Shown in pieces: positions 22,662 to 35,488 of a stretch of DNA of 64,000 nucleotides. The notes beneath the pieces were generated by a model. It saw only the letters and a program-made list of their open reading frames with translations. It did not search any database and had not been told where the DNA came from. Position 1 is the stretch's first letter. Every line of letters begins with the position of its first letter. Source of the stretch: Dillenia suffruticosa (lineage: Eukaryota; Streptophyta; Magnoliopsida; Dilleniales; Dilleniaceae); assembly GCA_033439265.1 (NCBI GenBank), contig JAVTVX010000012.1:5569001-5633000 (forward strand), given 5' to 3'. The position numbers and the translations under genes are program-made.

Positions 22662-24863
22662 TCAAGTTCCAAATTCAGAGATGCTCTGTAAGGCTGGTTT
22701 CCACTGCCCCACACCACCATGATGCCTTCCCATACCTCCTCTGCTACTGCTGCAGCAGCCACTGCTACTTCTGCGTGAGGTGATCTCCTGTTCCATCTGA
22801 TGTGAAAAAGTGAGCAAAAATTATGACTTTGTATAAGTTCCAAATCCAACCACTGAAAACCATGAATAAAAGCTACTAGAGGTGTCGGTTAGTGGGTCGG
22901 AAAAACTATTGAATTAAATTCATTCTATTCCAGAATCCGAGAAATTTTATGAAAAGTCACCTCTATTTTCTGACTCGAACAATTTTAACAGAACATGGGG
23001 GAAGAAAAAAAAAGTTAATAAGCAATTGCAGTCATGGTTTTTGGTTTTTTTTTTTTTTAGTGTCCACCCACAATCTAGATGCCCATCAACAGTATATGAC
23101 AAGTGCATATGCAGAAAAGACCATGCAATGCGCTAAAGAGAGAAAAAGGAATGCTTCATTTTTTAATATAAATGGTCAAGTGGGAAAATATTGTCGGAAA
23201 TTTTAGCCATTCAAGCTATATATAACTTAACCTCTGAAGCGTAATTGCAATGCCTACAAATACCATCTTCAACTACCCATTATGGGGTGTGGTTAGATAT
23301 TAATAGGAAATCTTTTTACTTAGCTAAATAATGGAGAATAATTCTGTTCTATACAACTAGTAAATAAACTAAAATAAACTCAAACATGCTCTTTGAAGGA
23401 ATCTACTCGATCTATGAACCACCAGGCTATGCATGCTTGTCTTCTAACATGGGTCATCCATGCTTATTGTATCTCAGCCTCAGAAAAATGCATCGTCTTA
23501 GTTTGCTCACAAAAAATGGAATTTCTTATACATAAGGAAAAACCCATAACTTAATGGCAAGAGAATATCTTATATACATGTGAACAAATACATCAATAAC
23601 ATCATATACCACGATCATCGAATAGTACATAAATTTTGTTCAAAATAGTATTTGTGGGATCAAAAATTAATAAGTTACTCGAAAATACGTATAGAAAAGA
23701 ATATGATCAAATATGTTTCACCCGAAAATGTAATCAAACTTTTTTTAAAACTAAAGTTTTAATATACAATGTTTCTAGAAAACATAAATGTTTGAAATAC
23801 ATTTTTCTATACTACATATTCAATTGTATGATTATAGGTATGCCTTGTTAAATTCATTAGACATGCAAAAGATGATTAAACTTTAATCAAAATTATACTA
23901 AATAATTAATCTATTTTTTCCCCAATTTGTATGGGTCATTATTGTCAACACAGCAAGTAAGAACACTTATGGTGATACCAAGAGAGAATATATTGATTAA
24001 TTAATACATTGTTCTTAACTATTTTTTCATTCTATTCTCCTAGGCTAATGCGTCTGTAGTGTGCGTCGTAGACCCGCACCAAGCGCCCTAATGTTAATAG
24101 GCTAAATTACCATTTTATCCTCATGAAATCCGAAATTTAATATACAAAGGTGTTCAGTTTACCTGCACCGAAGTGGAAGTCTCCGATTTCGGACTCGGGT
24201 TGGGAATCGGACCTCTGACGATCCTCTCCTTATACAAGTCCATTCCATTCCCGAGTCCGCTCTCCTTAATCAACCTCCCAAGTTTCACGGACTTCTTCGC
24301 TGCAAACTCTTTCAACACATCTGCAAAGAAACGGCATAACGAAGTAAATCTTTTCTCCTCTCAAGGACAAAATGGTCCAAATATCGACCCCCTTTATTTG
24401 CTGATTAGACCCCATATAACACGACACGTTATTAAAAAGGTTCCTTAAAGGAAAAAAAAAATCATTATGCTAGTGATAAATAGAATTTGTTAAAATGTTT
24501 AAAATTGGATAATTCACTAAATTAATTTTCATAAAAAATACGTACATACATATAATATGAATATATATAATCTTGTGAAAAGAGAAAGAAAAGGAGAGTG
24601 TTTGGGGACGGGGGACCTTCAAAGCTGACGAGACGATAAACATGGCCGATCAGGAGGGAATCATTAGGACGAAGAAGCTTCAAGTGCTTGACAGGCACCC
24701 CATTCTCAGTTTGAGAATTTGAAGTCAAAACAAGAGCAACATAATGACCTGGGTTCGAATTCATCACTTCATTTGCACTCACCGACCAGTATATCCTCTG
24801 CACTCTATCTCCCGGCCTTTCTAACACCACCGTCGCCGCCTCCGCTGCTTGACAATTTCCCAT
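22662..24863 (-). CDS. DUF4228 (PADRE) domain protein, 3 exons, 179 aa
   Basis: Plant-specific small protein of the DUF4228/PADRE family, several of which respond to pathogens or abiotic stress; the biochemical role is not settled. Exons on the minus strand: 24863-24617, 24320-24163 and 22796-22662 (stop TGA). All introns are GT-AG, with phases 1 and 0. Exon 1 encodes MGNCQAAEAA, the family's N-terminal signature (MGNC suggests myristoylation and palmitoylation), then the core VQRIYWSVSA, HYVALVL and LKLLRP. It runs across the splice into FEDVLKEFAAKK. Exon 3 ends in WKPALQSISE, the conserved C-terminal motif. Intron 2 is 1366 bp. An in-frame ATG 60 nt upstream would add an EREREREM tail made from the (GA)n repeat, so the MGNC start is preferred. 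(GA)n/(CT)n microsatellites flank both ends of the gene. Confidence 0.88.
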
Positions 24864-24886
24864 CTCTCTCTCTCTCTCTCTCTCTA
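24864..24886. repeat. (CT)n microsatellite in the PADRE gene 5' leader
   Basis: Directly upstream of the MGNC start codon on the minus strand, where it reads as (GA)n. Confidence 0.9.
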
Positions 24887-27800
24887 GATCTGAAAAAAGT
24901 TGATTTGATTTTGTATTCACATAAGAGAAGAGCCCTAAAAAGGGGGGACAGTGAGTGTGTGTCTGGGCGGGTATATTAATGAGACAATGACGATTCCGAT
25001 GAAGTAATTTTCACGTTCACCAAAAGAAAAACGTCTGTTTAAGATGTGACAGTCTGATATTTACCAACCCGAGAAGCGATCCTTCGTAATTCTTCTCCTC
25101 TGCAAATGTTTCTGAGAGAGAGATAGTTTCGGCGAATGATAAACTGAGGGAGTTCTCGTGCTTCTTTAATGTATCTGCAGAGGTAGAGAGAGAGAAAGAG
25201 ATAGAGAGTAATGGGAAGCTTGTAATATCGGTGCAGAGCGTGGGAATAAATAGCAGAGCTTTAGTAATCCACCCAAAAAAAAAAAAAAAAAAAGAGTTTT
25301 AGAGGAAACGTGTGCGGTCAGATCTGCCAAACGGGCCCATTATGGCCCAACATGGGAGAATTGTGGGCCCTTTTCTTCCATTTCATACGCTATTCTTTTG
25401 TACATATTTCACACGCTACTGTCATCTCATCCCAAGGTAAAATCTTTCTTCGTCCTATTTATCATCCTCATTTTTCTTCTTTTTAATGCGATTTATTGTT
25501 CTCTTTTATCTTATTTTAATTAACTTATATATATATATATATACACACTTTCTAATAATTTATTTTTTATTTTTTTATATTGACTAATCGATATTTAAAG
25601 TCATATTCTAACTAATCTAATATGAGTCTATCAAACTCTTTTAATATAATTCTTTTAATTGTCAAAATCCAACTCTTATCTTAAAAATATCATATTTTTT
25701 TTACTGGATTAACTTTTCGTTGGTTTTCTATTTCTATTCTCGTCATTTTCCTTCTAATAATTTGCTAATCTCTTTCTATTTCAGATATTCCGACCATTTT
25801 TTATATTTGTTTATACCCTTATTCTATTAATTATGATTAAAATTGTAATTATAAAATAATACTAATTTTTAGTTTTATAATTATTAAATAAAATTTTATA
25901 TTAATATAATCACACTGATCCGATAAATCGATAAAACTGATCGCCCCCATGGATCACATTTCTCTACCATTCAAAGTTGGGCATGATCTTTGAACTCTGA
26001 TTTGACTTGCTTCCATTGTTTTGTAATTTTGCTTTGGTAAAATATATGGGTGAGTGGATCTGTTGTTTGATTGTGATGTGACAGGAGGAGGGAAGAGGTA
26101 AGATTCCACCACCAGAAAACTCCATCTCCTTCTCTCTCTCAATAATTTTGACTAGTAGGCGAGAGGGTATATCTTTCCTTCTGATAAAATTTTAATTTAA
26201 AATTTTGAAAATCGAATTAGAAAAATTATTTTTAAAATGCTCTCGATTGGGTATAGACCATAGAACCAGGGGTAACCAGCCGCAGATTCTTTTCGCGAGT
26301 GCTAATGCATATGCATGGTAGCTAGGGGTTGAAGACAAAAGAGAAAAGGTGGAATTGTCACCTAAAGGTTTTGCCAAACATGAGCATATTTTGTTTGTTT
26401 CTTAACCTCTTTGCAAAATTTCACCTGTAAAAAGCTTTTAGCTTTTGTAGTTTTGTCCGACATGCCAACTGAGTTCATTACTATTTATTTTTGCATTTTT
26501 TTCCCTCTAATATAAAAGCATAGTAGAAATAATTGGGGTTATTTTTCTTTTTGGATCGTTAGTATGATAAAATATTTAATTTAATTCATGATTAATCTTT
26601 GTGTTGAGCCCATTATCAATATTTAATCTTGCTTGGGATATAAAAGAGTAAATGGAAGATCATGTAAAGCAAATATCACAAGTTGTGAAAATTAATTACA
26701 TGAATGAGTGTAAAATCTGCAACACCCTATAGCTTATTTTTGAGTCAAACTAGTATTACATGTCATAATAGTTAACCCCCCCCCCCCTAAAAAATTAAAC
26801 ACACACACAAAGCCAAAATAAGAGTACAAGCTATGAGTGCATGCTACGAATAAAATTTCAACGTTTCAAATATGCATGCTAATGTAAATAAAACCAAATT
26901 AGGATTTACAACTCAACTCAATAATGCATGAAATTGAAGGCGTGCAACAAACAATCCATATATATATATGAAATAAGACTACAAGTCAAAATGTCTCACT
27001 ACATGTGCCATCAAAACTTTACTAATCTGAAAGGACGAAAATACCACCCGTCGTCTCCTTATTATTATTATTTTTTGTCCCCTACTTGATCCACCGTCGA
27101 GTATTCGAAATTTTGTTTCGACTAATTTTAGCCGAACTATTATCAGGTCCTAATCGGGAGTGAGCGCTCCCAACATCATTTTTTATCACTATCAAGAATT
27201 GAATTCTGATTTTTGATATGGGGCGTTAATGTCCTTCCCACTAAACCAATAAACTCCTATTTATCATGCCTCAACCAATCTAGAAAAAAAAATGATCATT
27301 TTGAGAACAAACAAAGCAATGGACATTGATGGAGCGTGACCAAAGATCTATTATTATTATAAGATTTGAGCCAATAATCTAATAGATTGAATTCACCAAA
27401 ACATATCGTCAATGTAAGATGTATCTCCCAATCGGGAAGACGTGATCCACTTTTTCAACTCGGTTATTCAGCTGATCATTCTGACGTTCCCTAGGTGCTC
27501 AGTATTGTTATTTAGTCAACCAAGGTAATATCTATCTTTTCCCAAATTGTGGAAACAACATTCCGTAATCAAGAATGAGATCTTTAACTGTTATCAGTAA
27601 GGAAAAAAATTTCTTGATAACTTAGACTTTCCCTAACGAATAGAATTCTAAATTTCTTGAAAATCTTTTATTAAGAATCCCATAATTTACAGACTTTTTA
27701 TAAGAAAATTAAGATTTCTATATACCCAAATAGCATTTGGAACTTACTGTGCATGTAGACTATATATGCATCATGAATACCATTGATCGTATGTTCTCTT

Positions 27801-28010
27801 AACTTGACACTTAGTACACAAAGAGCAATACAGGGCTCTTTTTCTCTTTTAGTTTATTTCTCTTTCTAGAATCGCTCTCTGACTTAAATATCAGAGTCCA
27901 CTCGTCGGAGCATCCTCCAGTGGTGTTTTGCAGGTTTTATCATCCAAAAGGCTCAACAACCACACATTCTATTCAAGTCAACGGAGCTACTATATATGGA
28001 GCAGAACCCT
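24887..28010. other. PADRE upstream region and AT-rich intergenic DNA
   Basis: 24887-25300 is the likely promoter and leader of the PADRE gene. On the minus strand it has TATA-like stretches near 24968-24978 (TTAATATACC) and 25243-25252 (CTATTTATTC), and GA-rich patches near 25110 and 25180-25205. From 25300 the DNA is AT-rich with a (TA)n run near 25528 and a C-run near 26777. No gene is supported. Confidence 0.4.
27825..28010 (+). repeat. About 185-bp direct repeat, left copy
   Basis: Shares GGTGTTTTGCAGGTTT(C/T)ATCATCC and ACACATTCTATTC with 29232-29417. The sequence resembles plant LTR ends (TCTGACTT..ATCAGAGTCC...TTGCAGG), so it may be an old LTR fragment. Confidence 0.75.
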
Positions 28011-29231
28011 TTACTACTAGAAAACAAGATATTAGTGACGGAAATATCCGTCGCTGAAAACCTCATCACTAAATATTAACAGAAAACCATCGGTTACTAA
28101 TTTTTATGACGAATTAACAACAAAAATTTTTCATCTCTAATTAGTCGTTGATTTCAAACAATATATAAAATTATCAACGACAGAATATTTTTGTTGCTAA
28201 AAATTTCATCGCTTATAGTTTTACATAATCCGTTAGCGCCAGCGTCCGTATCCGCCCACACCCTGCCTTCTTTCCATGCCTGCTGGCTCACCCGCCCGCG
28301 CTTTGCCTTCTTTTTTTTTTTGTTCCGAAAAGTGTCATCACACGGACTCAAACCTCGGCATGCAATGAAAGTTTGAGTTACGAGGATCACTATGTCACGA
28401 TATCATATGTGATCTTTTTTTTTTATTTGTTATCTTATTTTCACATTTAAAAAAATAATATAAAATGCTAATTTGTTATAAAATAATAAAATAATAAAAT
28501 ACTAATTTAAAATAAAATAATAAAATATTTTAAAAAATACAAAATAAAATAAAATGCTAATTTAAAATATTATAAAATAATAAATATTATAAAATAATAA
28601 ATATGAAATAATATAATAAAATAAAAGAATAATTAAAAAAAGGATTAAATATCAATGATGAATTAGCAATGGAAAAATTCCGTCGTTAATCTATCGTTGA
28701 TAATTTTAGTTTCTAAAATCAATGACGGATTAGTGATGAAAATTTTCAGTCGTTAAAATTTCTATCATTAATTCGTCGCTAATAATTTTAGTTTTTAAAA
28801 TCAGCAATGGATTAACAACGAAAGTTTTCGTAACTAATCCATTGTTGATAGTTTTAGTATCTGAAATCAGTGACGGAAAATTTTCGTCACTAAAATTCCG
28901 TCGCCGATAGTTTTAATCTTTGAAATTAGTGATAGATTAGCAACAAAAATTTTTCGTTGCTAATTTCTGTCGTGAATCTATCGCTGATAGTTTTAGTCTT
29001 TGAAATTAATGACGGATTAGCGATGAAAAATTTCCGTTTCTGATAGTTTTAGTCTCTGAAATCAACGACAGAAATTTTCAGTCGTTGATAGTTTTAGTCT
29101 CTAAAATCAGCGACAGAAATTTTCCGTCTCTAAAATTCTGTCGCTAATTTGTCACTAATCTTTTGATGATGTTTACTTTTTTTGTTTTGTAACGTATGAC
29201 GTTAATCCGTCGTTGATCTCTCATTATTTCC
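28011..29231. mobile_element. Degenerate CACTA-type element (family B)
   Basis: The left end TTACTACTAGAAAAC resembles the CACTACTAGAAAA terminus of the 30225 element. Subterminal GACGGATTAG-type repeats in both orientations surround an A/T-only core (28430-28640). No clean right terminal repeat was found, and no coding sequence. It sits exactly between the two 185-bp direct repeats. Confidence 0.6.
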
Positions 29232-29417
29232 GAAATACATAGCTCTTCTTCTCTTTCAAATTGTTTCTCTTTCCAAAACCATTTTCTGATTTGAACGTTG
29301 GAGTCCTCCCGTTGGAGCACCGTCCTATGGTGTTTTGCAGGTTTCATCATCCAAAATGCTCAATAGCCACACATTCTATTCGAGTGAGCGGAGCTACTAT
29401 ATTTGGAGTAAAACTCA
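29232..29417 (+). repeat. About 185-bp direct repeat, right copy
   Basis: Diverged copy of 27825-28010, starting directly after the CACTA-type DNA. Confidence 0.75.
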
Positions 29418-30224
29418 TATCCAATATAAAGTATGATACAATATAAAACATTAAAATAGTGGATTAAAAAAAGATCAGTGCAACGCAACAAGTATGAAAT
29501 CAGGATATACTGTACAAAGCCTCTCAATCATCCCAATGACCACTAAAGTTCACTCAAACGTTGAATTAGAGCTCTCACAACAGATTAAGAACGGTTGACT
29601 GATAAACGACACAACAGATTTGCAACATAGAGATCACATGGCATGTCCACCATGAAGTATATATACATAATACTGAACAAAATAGTATAACGGGTCAAGT
29701 GAGTAGAAAACGAACCATATATTAATCAAAATAAACTACACATCTCCATTTCACAGAGCATAGAAAAATGATCGATAGAATGCAGCCTAATCAACATCAC
29801 ATGCATTTCAATTGGTACAAGAAAACAAGACGCACAAGGGTTCTTGCCAAATACAAGTCAAAACAGTGCAAAACTGAGATGGACGGGTCAAACTGGTCTA
29901 TTGGACCAAACCAAGTGTGAACGTGTTGTTAGCGAATAATATAATAAAAATAATAATTTATTACAAAGTACAGAGAAATTGTATAAAATAACGGGTTGTG
30001 ACATAAATATCTCGCTCTCTTTTAAGAAGATTCGAGCCTTTTACGGTAGACAAAACTCAAGAATCCGTGTAGTAAAATTCACTTGATTTGTTTCCTCCAA
30101 AATATAATAACCTAACAATTTATTATTTAATTCCAAATAATTCTGCATAAATATTTAAATCCAAAACTCCACCAAAAGAATATTTCTTTTTCGCTAATAC
30201 TCTCTCTAGAATGCATGTAAGATT
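29418..30224. other. AT-rich intergenic DNA
   Basis: No gene, repeat or RNA gene recognised. Confidence 0.4.
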
Positions 30225-31148
30225 CACTACTAGAAAATGAAGTTTCAATGACGGAAAATTATGAACGAATTTTTTCCGTTGGTAATAGCGATGGAATTAC
30301 GACCGATTATCGATGGAAATTTTATCAACGGATTAGCGACGGATTCTTTTTAATAATTTTTTAATTTTTCTAATTTTTAATTTTAATTTTTTTAAATTTT
30401 TTAACACTATCAATGACGGATTATCGACGGAAATTTTAGCGACGGATTACCAACGAAAATTTTACCAATTGATTAGCGATAGATTTTTTAAATTTTGATT
30501 TTTTGAATTTTTTAAACTTATTATCAACGGAAAATTAACGATTGATAACTGACGGATTAGTGATAATTTTTTTTTTAATTTTTTTAATTTTTTTAATTTT
30601 TTTAATTTTTTTAATTTTTTTAATTTTTTAAAATTTTTAAATTTTAAAAAATTTTTAATATGATTATTTTAATTTTATTTAATAGAAGGATAATATTATT
30701 ATTGTTTTTTTATTTTTTTTATTTTTTATTTTTTTATTTTAAGCACAAATAAATTTATTTTATTATTTTATAATAAATTATAATTTTATATTATTTTATT
30801 ATTATTAAAAAATTATATTTTTATCTTATTAAATATGAGATAAAGATAAAAAAAAAAAAAAAGTAATATGACTGGATGAGAATGATGGCTTGGTAGTTGT
30901 GTTGCTCATACACTCTCTCTTCTTCATGGTTTGAAGGCGGAAGAATGCATTTTTCTAGCAAATTAAAGGAAGAGGGTAGCGGGCTGGCAGGTTGGGCCGT
31001 TGGACGGCTGGCCTTGCCTGGAGCACAATATATATATATATATATATTATTTTTTAAGTCTAAAATCAGTTACGGATCTAAGTCCGTCACTGATTTTTTT
31101 TTTTAATAACGGATTTTTCAATCACTCAAAGTTAATTTTTTAGTAGTG
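30225..31148. mobile_element. Non-autonomous CACTA element, 924 bp (family B)
   Basis: Termini CACTACTAGAAAA and TTTTTTAGTAGTG. The 3-bp target duplication ATT lies at 30222-30224 and 31149-31151. The left side has dense GACGGATTA/GCGACGG subterminal repeats, and the core has TTTTTTAATTT tandem runs. No coding sequence. Confidence 0.88.
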
Positions 31149-31439
31149 ATTAGATGCGTTGGAAAGATGAAAATGAGACTCCTATTTATAGCTGAATAAG
31201 ATTCTTATCTCATTAAGTAGGGTATTAATGGTGAAATAATTGTAACCATCATTCACCCCATTACTAGGTAATTTGTACCCTCACTACTCTCACTATTACA
31301 TGAATTACACTTCATTACTTAATATTAAAGGTGATCATTTGTAAATTGTTTTATTATTCAAAAATAAAAGTGTCTACTTTACTACTCTCACTATTTATAT
31401 TTCATTAAAATTATCCATAATTTACATGTAAATTACAAT

Positions 31440-32206
31440 ATATATCAAATTGAGCCAACTGGGATTAGCACGATCCCATGAGGTCACAACGGACGAAGGA
31501 TGGGTGGTAGATTCAGGCTGCTTATGCGGGCACACAGCAATGAAGCCAACGCAAGTTGGCCATGCAAGTGGCAACCCAACATGGGAAAGGGTAGATGGGA
31601 GGAAGAGAGAAAGGGACATACTTGGGTAGAAAAAGGCATTAAAAAGCAACACAAGCTACAAAACCCGACAAAAAAAGAAAGAAGAGACGAACTAAACTCA
31701 TCAAACATGACTGAAAGAAGGAAAATGGATAAAAAGATAGAAGTACCTTACACAACCAAGCGTGAAAGAGAAAGAAGACACCAAAACGTGGGCGGGAAGG
31801 GTTCTTTAGAAAGAGAGAGAAGGAAGGGATGACTAGGGTTGATAAAGACTAAAAGGAATCTATTAGGATTAATCTTTGTAAATTAGCAAAAGTGCCCCAT
31901 TTGGGGTACTTTGTTCAAATTCCTAGAATTTTAAACTTTCACTAATAGTCACCCAAAATGCTCGTTTAAGTCCTTCCATCCCAAAAGGGATTTGCAGAGG
32001 AATTCCTAGAGAGCAACGATGGTGCCTCGACCCTTTTGATGAAGGTAAATACGCAACACAACACAAAAATGACAACAACAATACAATTCACAGTCCGACT
32101 TAGAATTCTACACATATAAGGAGGTTTCTAAATTTAGAAAATCTATCACAATGAGTACGCCTCTCAATCCAAAGTCTACAGCACATAGAAATTTCGGGAT
32201 GTTACA
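31440..32206 (-). mobile_element. Possible solo or fragmentary gypsy LTR
   Basis: On the minus strand a typical plant LTR start, TGTAACATCCCGAAATTTC, begins at 32206. No polypurine tract precedes it, so it may be a solo or 5' LTR. The other boundary is not found and the start of 31440 is only a guess. The ORF at 31500-31832 has low-complexity composition and is not supported. Confidence 0.35.
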
Positions 32207-32844
32207 TGGAAGTATAATAATTAAAAAATTGAATTAAAAAATAAATATACTTAAAATCCCCTAAAAAGCCTTGGATCCATTGTCATGAAATATAATTTTC
32301 TATGCCAAAACTCTGGAAAATAACTTTCTTAAGAAATTTATAAACAAATATTCAATTAATATTTAATATTTTATGGGCATGATAGAAATTTTTTATGAAA
32401 ATATTTTTCAAGAAAAGATTTATTGACATTAATATTTTGTCAACATAATAAATTCTGCGAAATAAACAGGACCTTCATTAAGTTTTTAGGTAATCTTTCC
32501 ACAAGGGGAAAGGGGACCAAGAAGAAGTATAACCATACAAAGGATTAGCCATAACGTAACTCCAAACAATGGGCTCCCAAACCCAATACCTAACAAATGA
32601 CACTACAAAAAAACACGGTATTTGCGACGGACGTTTGCGACAAATTATTTTTGTTGCTATTTTGCCACGAATTTGGCAGCGAATAAACATTTTATCACCA
32701 TTTTCCAACGATATTAGCAACGAAAAAAATTTCGTAGCTAAATTCGCGACGAAATCATTGCTCGTCGCTAAATTTCCGACAAAAACGAATATGTCGCAGA
32801 TTTGAGCGACAAAAAATAAATTGGTTGCGCATATCAGCAACGTT

Positions 32845-33765
32845 TCAGCGACGAACATCTAGTTCGTCGCAGATTTCAGCGACGAACGCCCCTGTTCGTC
32901 GCTGATTCCAGCGACGAACGCGGTGTTCGTCGCGGATCTCTGCGACGAACGAGCAGTTCGTCGCTGATTCCAGCGACGAACGCGCTGTTCGCCGCGGATC
33001 CCTGCGACGAACGAGCAGTTCGTCGCTGACTTCTGCGACGAACGCCCTTCGTCGCTCGCCGCGGATCCCTGCGACGAACGAGCAGTTCGTTGCTGACTTC
33101 TGCGACGAACGCCCTTCATCGCTCGCCGCGGATTCCTGCGACGAACGAGCAGTTCGTCGCGGATCCCTGCGACGAACGCCTAGTTCGTCGCTGATTCCAG
33201 CGACGAACGCGCTGTTCGCCGCGGATCCCTGCGACGAACGAGCAGTTCGTCGCTGACTTCTGCGACGAACGCGCTGTTCGTCGCGGATCCCTGCGACGAA
33301 CGCGCAGTTCGTCGCGGAACCCTGCGACGAACGCGCAGTTCGTCGCGGAACCCTGCGACGAACGCGCAGTTCGCGCGTTCGTCGCGGATCCCAGCGACGA
33401 ACGCGGTGTTCGTCGCTGATCCCGGCGACGAACGCGCAGTTCGTCGCTGATCCCGGCGACGAACGCGCAGTTCGTCGCTGATCCCGGCGACGAACGCGCT
33501 GTTCGTCGCTGATCCCGGCGACGAACGCGCTGTTCGTCGCGGATCCCGGCGACGAACGCGCAGTTCGTCGCGGAACCCTGCGACGAACGAGCAGTTCGTC
33601 GCTGACTTCAGCGACGAACGCCCTGTTCGTCACTGATTTCTGCGACGAACGCGCTGTTCGTCGCTGATCCCTGCGACGAACGCGCTGTTCGTCGCTGATC
33701 CCTGCGACGAACGCCTTGTTCGTCGCTGATTTCAGCGACGAACGACGTGTTCGTTGCTGAATCGG
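32845..33765. repeat. 5' subterminal array of about 31-bp palindromic units
   Basis: Roughly 28 units alternate GCGACGAACG and TTCGTCGC(G/T) with short spacers such as GATCCCTGC. Each unit can fold on itself. In CACTA elements such motifs bind the TNP1/TnpA protein; that role is inferred here. The long minus-strand ORF across it is a by-product of the repeat. Confidence 0.88.
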
Positions 33766-33899
33766 TTGTAAAATATTTTTAATGCTCCTTTCCTCTACCA
33801 CTCTTTCCTCACTTTCCTCTCCCTCTCATCCTCCTCTCCCTCTCTTCCCCGCGGTGGTCTCCCTCCAACGAGGTACTCTCTCTCTCTCTCTCTCTCTCT

Positions 33900-34330
33900 C
33901 TAGTTCCGGCGGCATTGCCGTCGGATCGTGGCGGGGGAAGGGCAGCGCCCCTCCCCCGGCCTGCTTGCAACGGCGGGGGAGGCGCCGCAGCGCCTCCCCC
34001 GCGGAGATCCGGCCACAGTGGCCGGATCTCGGACGGGATGGCCCCGCCCCTCCCCCGGCCTGCTTTCAACGGCGGGGGAGGCGCCGCAGCGCCTCCCCCG
34101 CGGAGATCCGGCCACAGTGGCCGGATCTCGTACGGGAATGGCCCCGCCCATATCTACTTGGGCGGGGCCGACCGGGGGAGGGGCAGCGCCCCTCCCCCGA
34201 GCTGCTTTCAACCGCGGGGGAGGCGCCGCAGCGCCTCCCCCGCTGAGATCCGGCCGACGGGATGGCCCCGCCCGTATCTACGCGGGCGGGGCCCACCGGG
34301 GGAGGGGCAGCGCCCCTCCCCTGGGCTGAT
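33900..34330. repeat. GC-rich hairpin island, about threefold repeated
   Basis: Three diverged copies (spacing about 100 and 140 bp) each contain perfect inverted repeats. For example, 33975-34000 has arms GGGGGAGGCGC/GCGCCTCCCCC and 34005-34029 has arms AGATCCGGCCAC/GTGGCCGGATCT. A (CT)n run precedes it at 33880-33902. It contrasts sharply with the AT-rich surroundings and lies upstream of the transposase, where a promoter would be. Confidence 0.8.
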
Positions 34331-35488
34331 CTTGTTACTCCATTTGCTTAGCTAATCAATAGCCCATAAAAATTATATACATCTTGTTTCAACTGTCATT
34401 GCCTTTTCCTCTTCTCTTTCACCGGAGCATTTGGTCCATTTTTCATCTGTAAATTAACCATGAAATGACAATTTTAAGTTTACCCTATCTTCATCTACTA
34501 TATACATATAAGCACCTTTAATCTTTTTCATCATTTTTATAATTTTTGGTGAGATTTTAATTGGATCTTTTGCTCGGTTAAAATGCCTATATCACGTTAT
34601 AATGGACCTTCAAGTTGCAAACTAAGCTCGTGTTTGGAAAATTTGAAGTTCGGTTTTAGCACTGTATGCACGTTTGATGGTTGAGATGAATTTTACGGTA
34701 AGTATTTATGTATTTATAGTTTTCTTAGATAAAAAAATTAATAAGTAAAAATATTATTAAATTTCGAATAATCACAAGTTACTAGTTTCTTTACCAATAG
34801 CGAAAAATTTTTGTAATCATGGAATAAATCACACTTTTCCATTTTATGATCAATAAAAACATTTTTTTTCTAAAAATGTTGGAATTAAAATTAATAAATT
34901 TGTATCTTAGAAATGGTATTAAAATTAATAAATTTATTAAAATTAATAAATTTATTAAAATTAATAAATTTGTATCTTAGATCACGTTATAATGTACCAT
35001 GATTTTTTTTTTTAAGTTAAAAAAAAAGTTATTTCTCCCATGAATGATAAATTATGATAAAGTAAAAAAAAAATTCCAAAAATAATTCTAAATAACATTA
35101 ATGGTTTTGCATTGCAGATGTGTTTGCGTTGATCGGACGTGTTGTTCGATTAGAGGGGAGAAATTCATATCATCAAGCGGTCGAGGTATATATTTTTTTT
35201 CGTATATTTTATTTTATTTTCTTTGTTTTATATCCCTTATTCCTAGTTTCAATGTATGTATGTTGTGAATTTGTGAAATGCAATAGTTCTAAATTATTTT
35301 GTTATTTTTCCGACTCAACGTTTTTATATTTGTTAAATTTTCTGAAAATATGTTAAATAATTTTAAAATGTTTTGTTATTAGATGTTCTTTATTTCTTAT
35401 TAATGTTATTTTTTCAGTATAATATATAGTTTGTTAATATATTAATTTATTAATATTTTATAATATTTATTTTTTTTAACAGCGACAA
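34331..35488. other. Non-coding leader region of the CACTA element
   Basis: AT-rich, with a short tandem TTAATAAATTTATTAAAA near 34920-34970. It may hold 5' untranslated exons of the transposase gene, but none can be fixed. Confidence 0.4.

Noticed and set aside
24154-24162. Alternative two-exon model of the PADRE gene ending at the TGA at 24154
   Set aside because: The CAG/GTAAAC donor joins in phase to the exon at 22796-22662, which supplies the family's C-terminal WKPALQSISE motif.
31500-31832. 110-aa plus-strand ORF
   Set aside because: Lysine/arginine/glutamate-rich low complexity with no family, in a region that looks like an LTR fragment.
32845-33801. 318-aa minus-strand ORF rich in Arg, Ser and Thr repeats
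   Set aside because: It is an open frame through the short palindromic subterminal repeats of the CACTA element, with no domain and no splice or start context.
33782-34355. Overlapping Gly/Pro/Arg-rich ORFs in the GC island
   Set aside because: They are repeat-driven, open in many frames, and match no domain.
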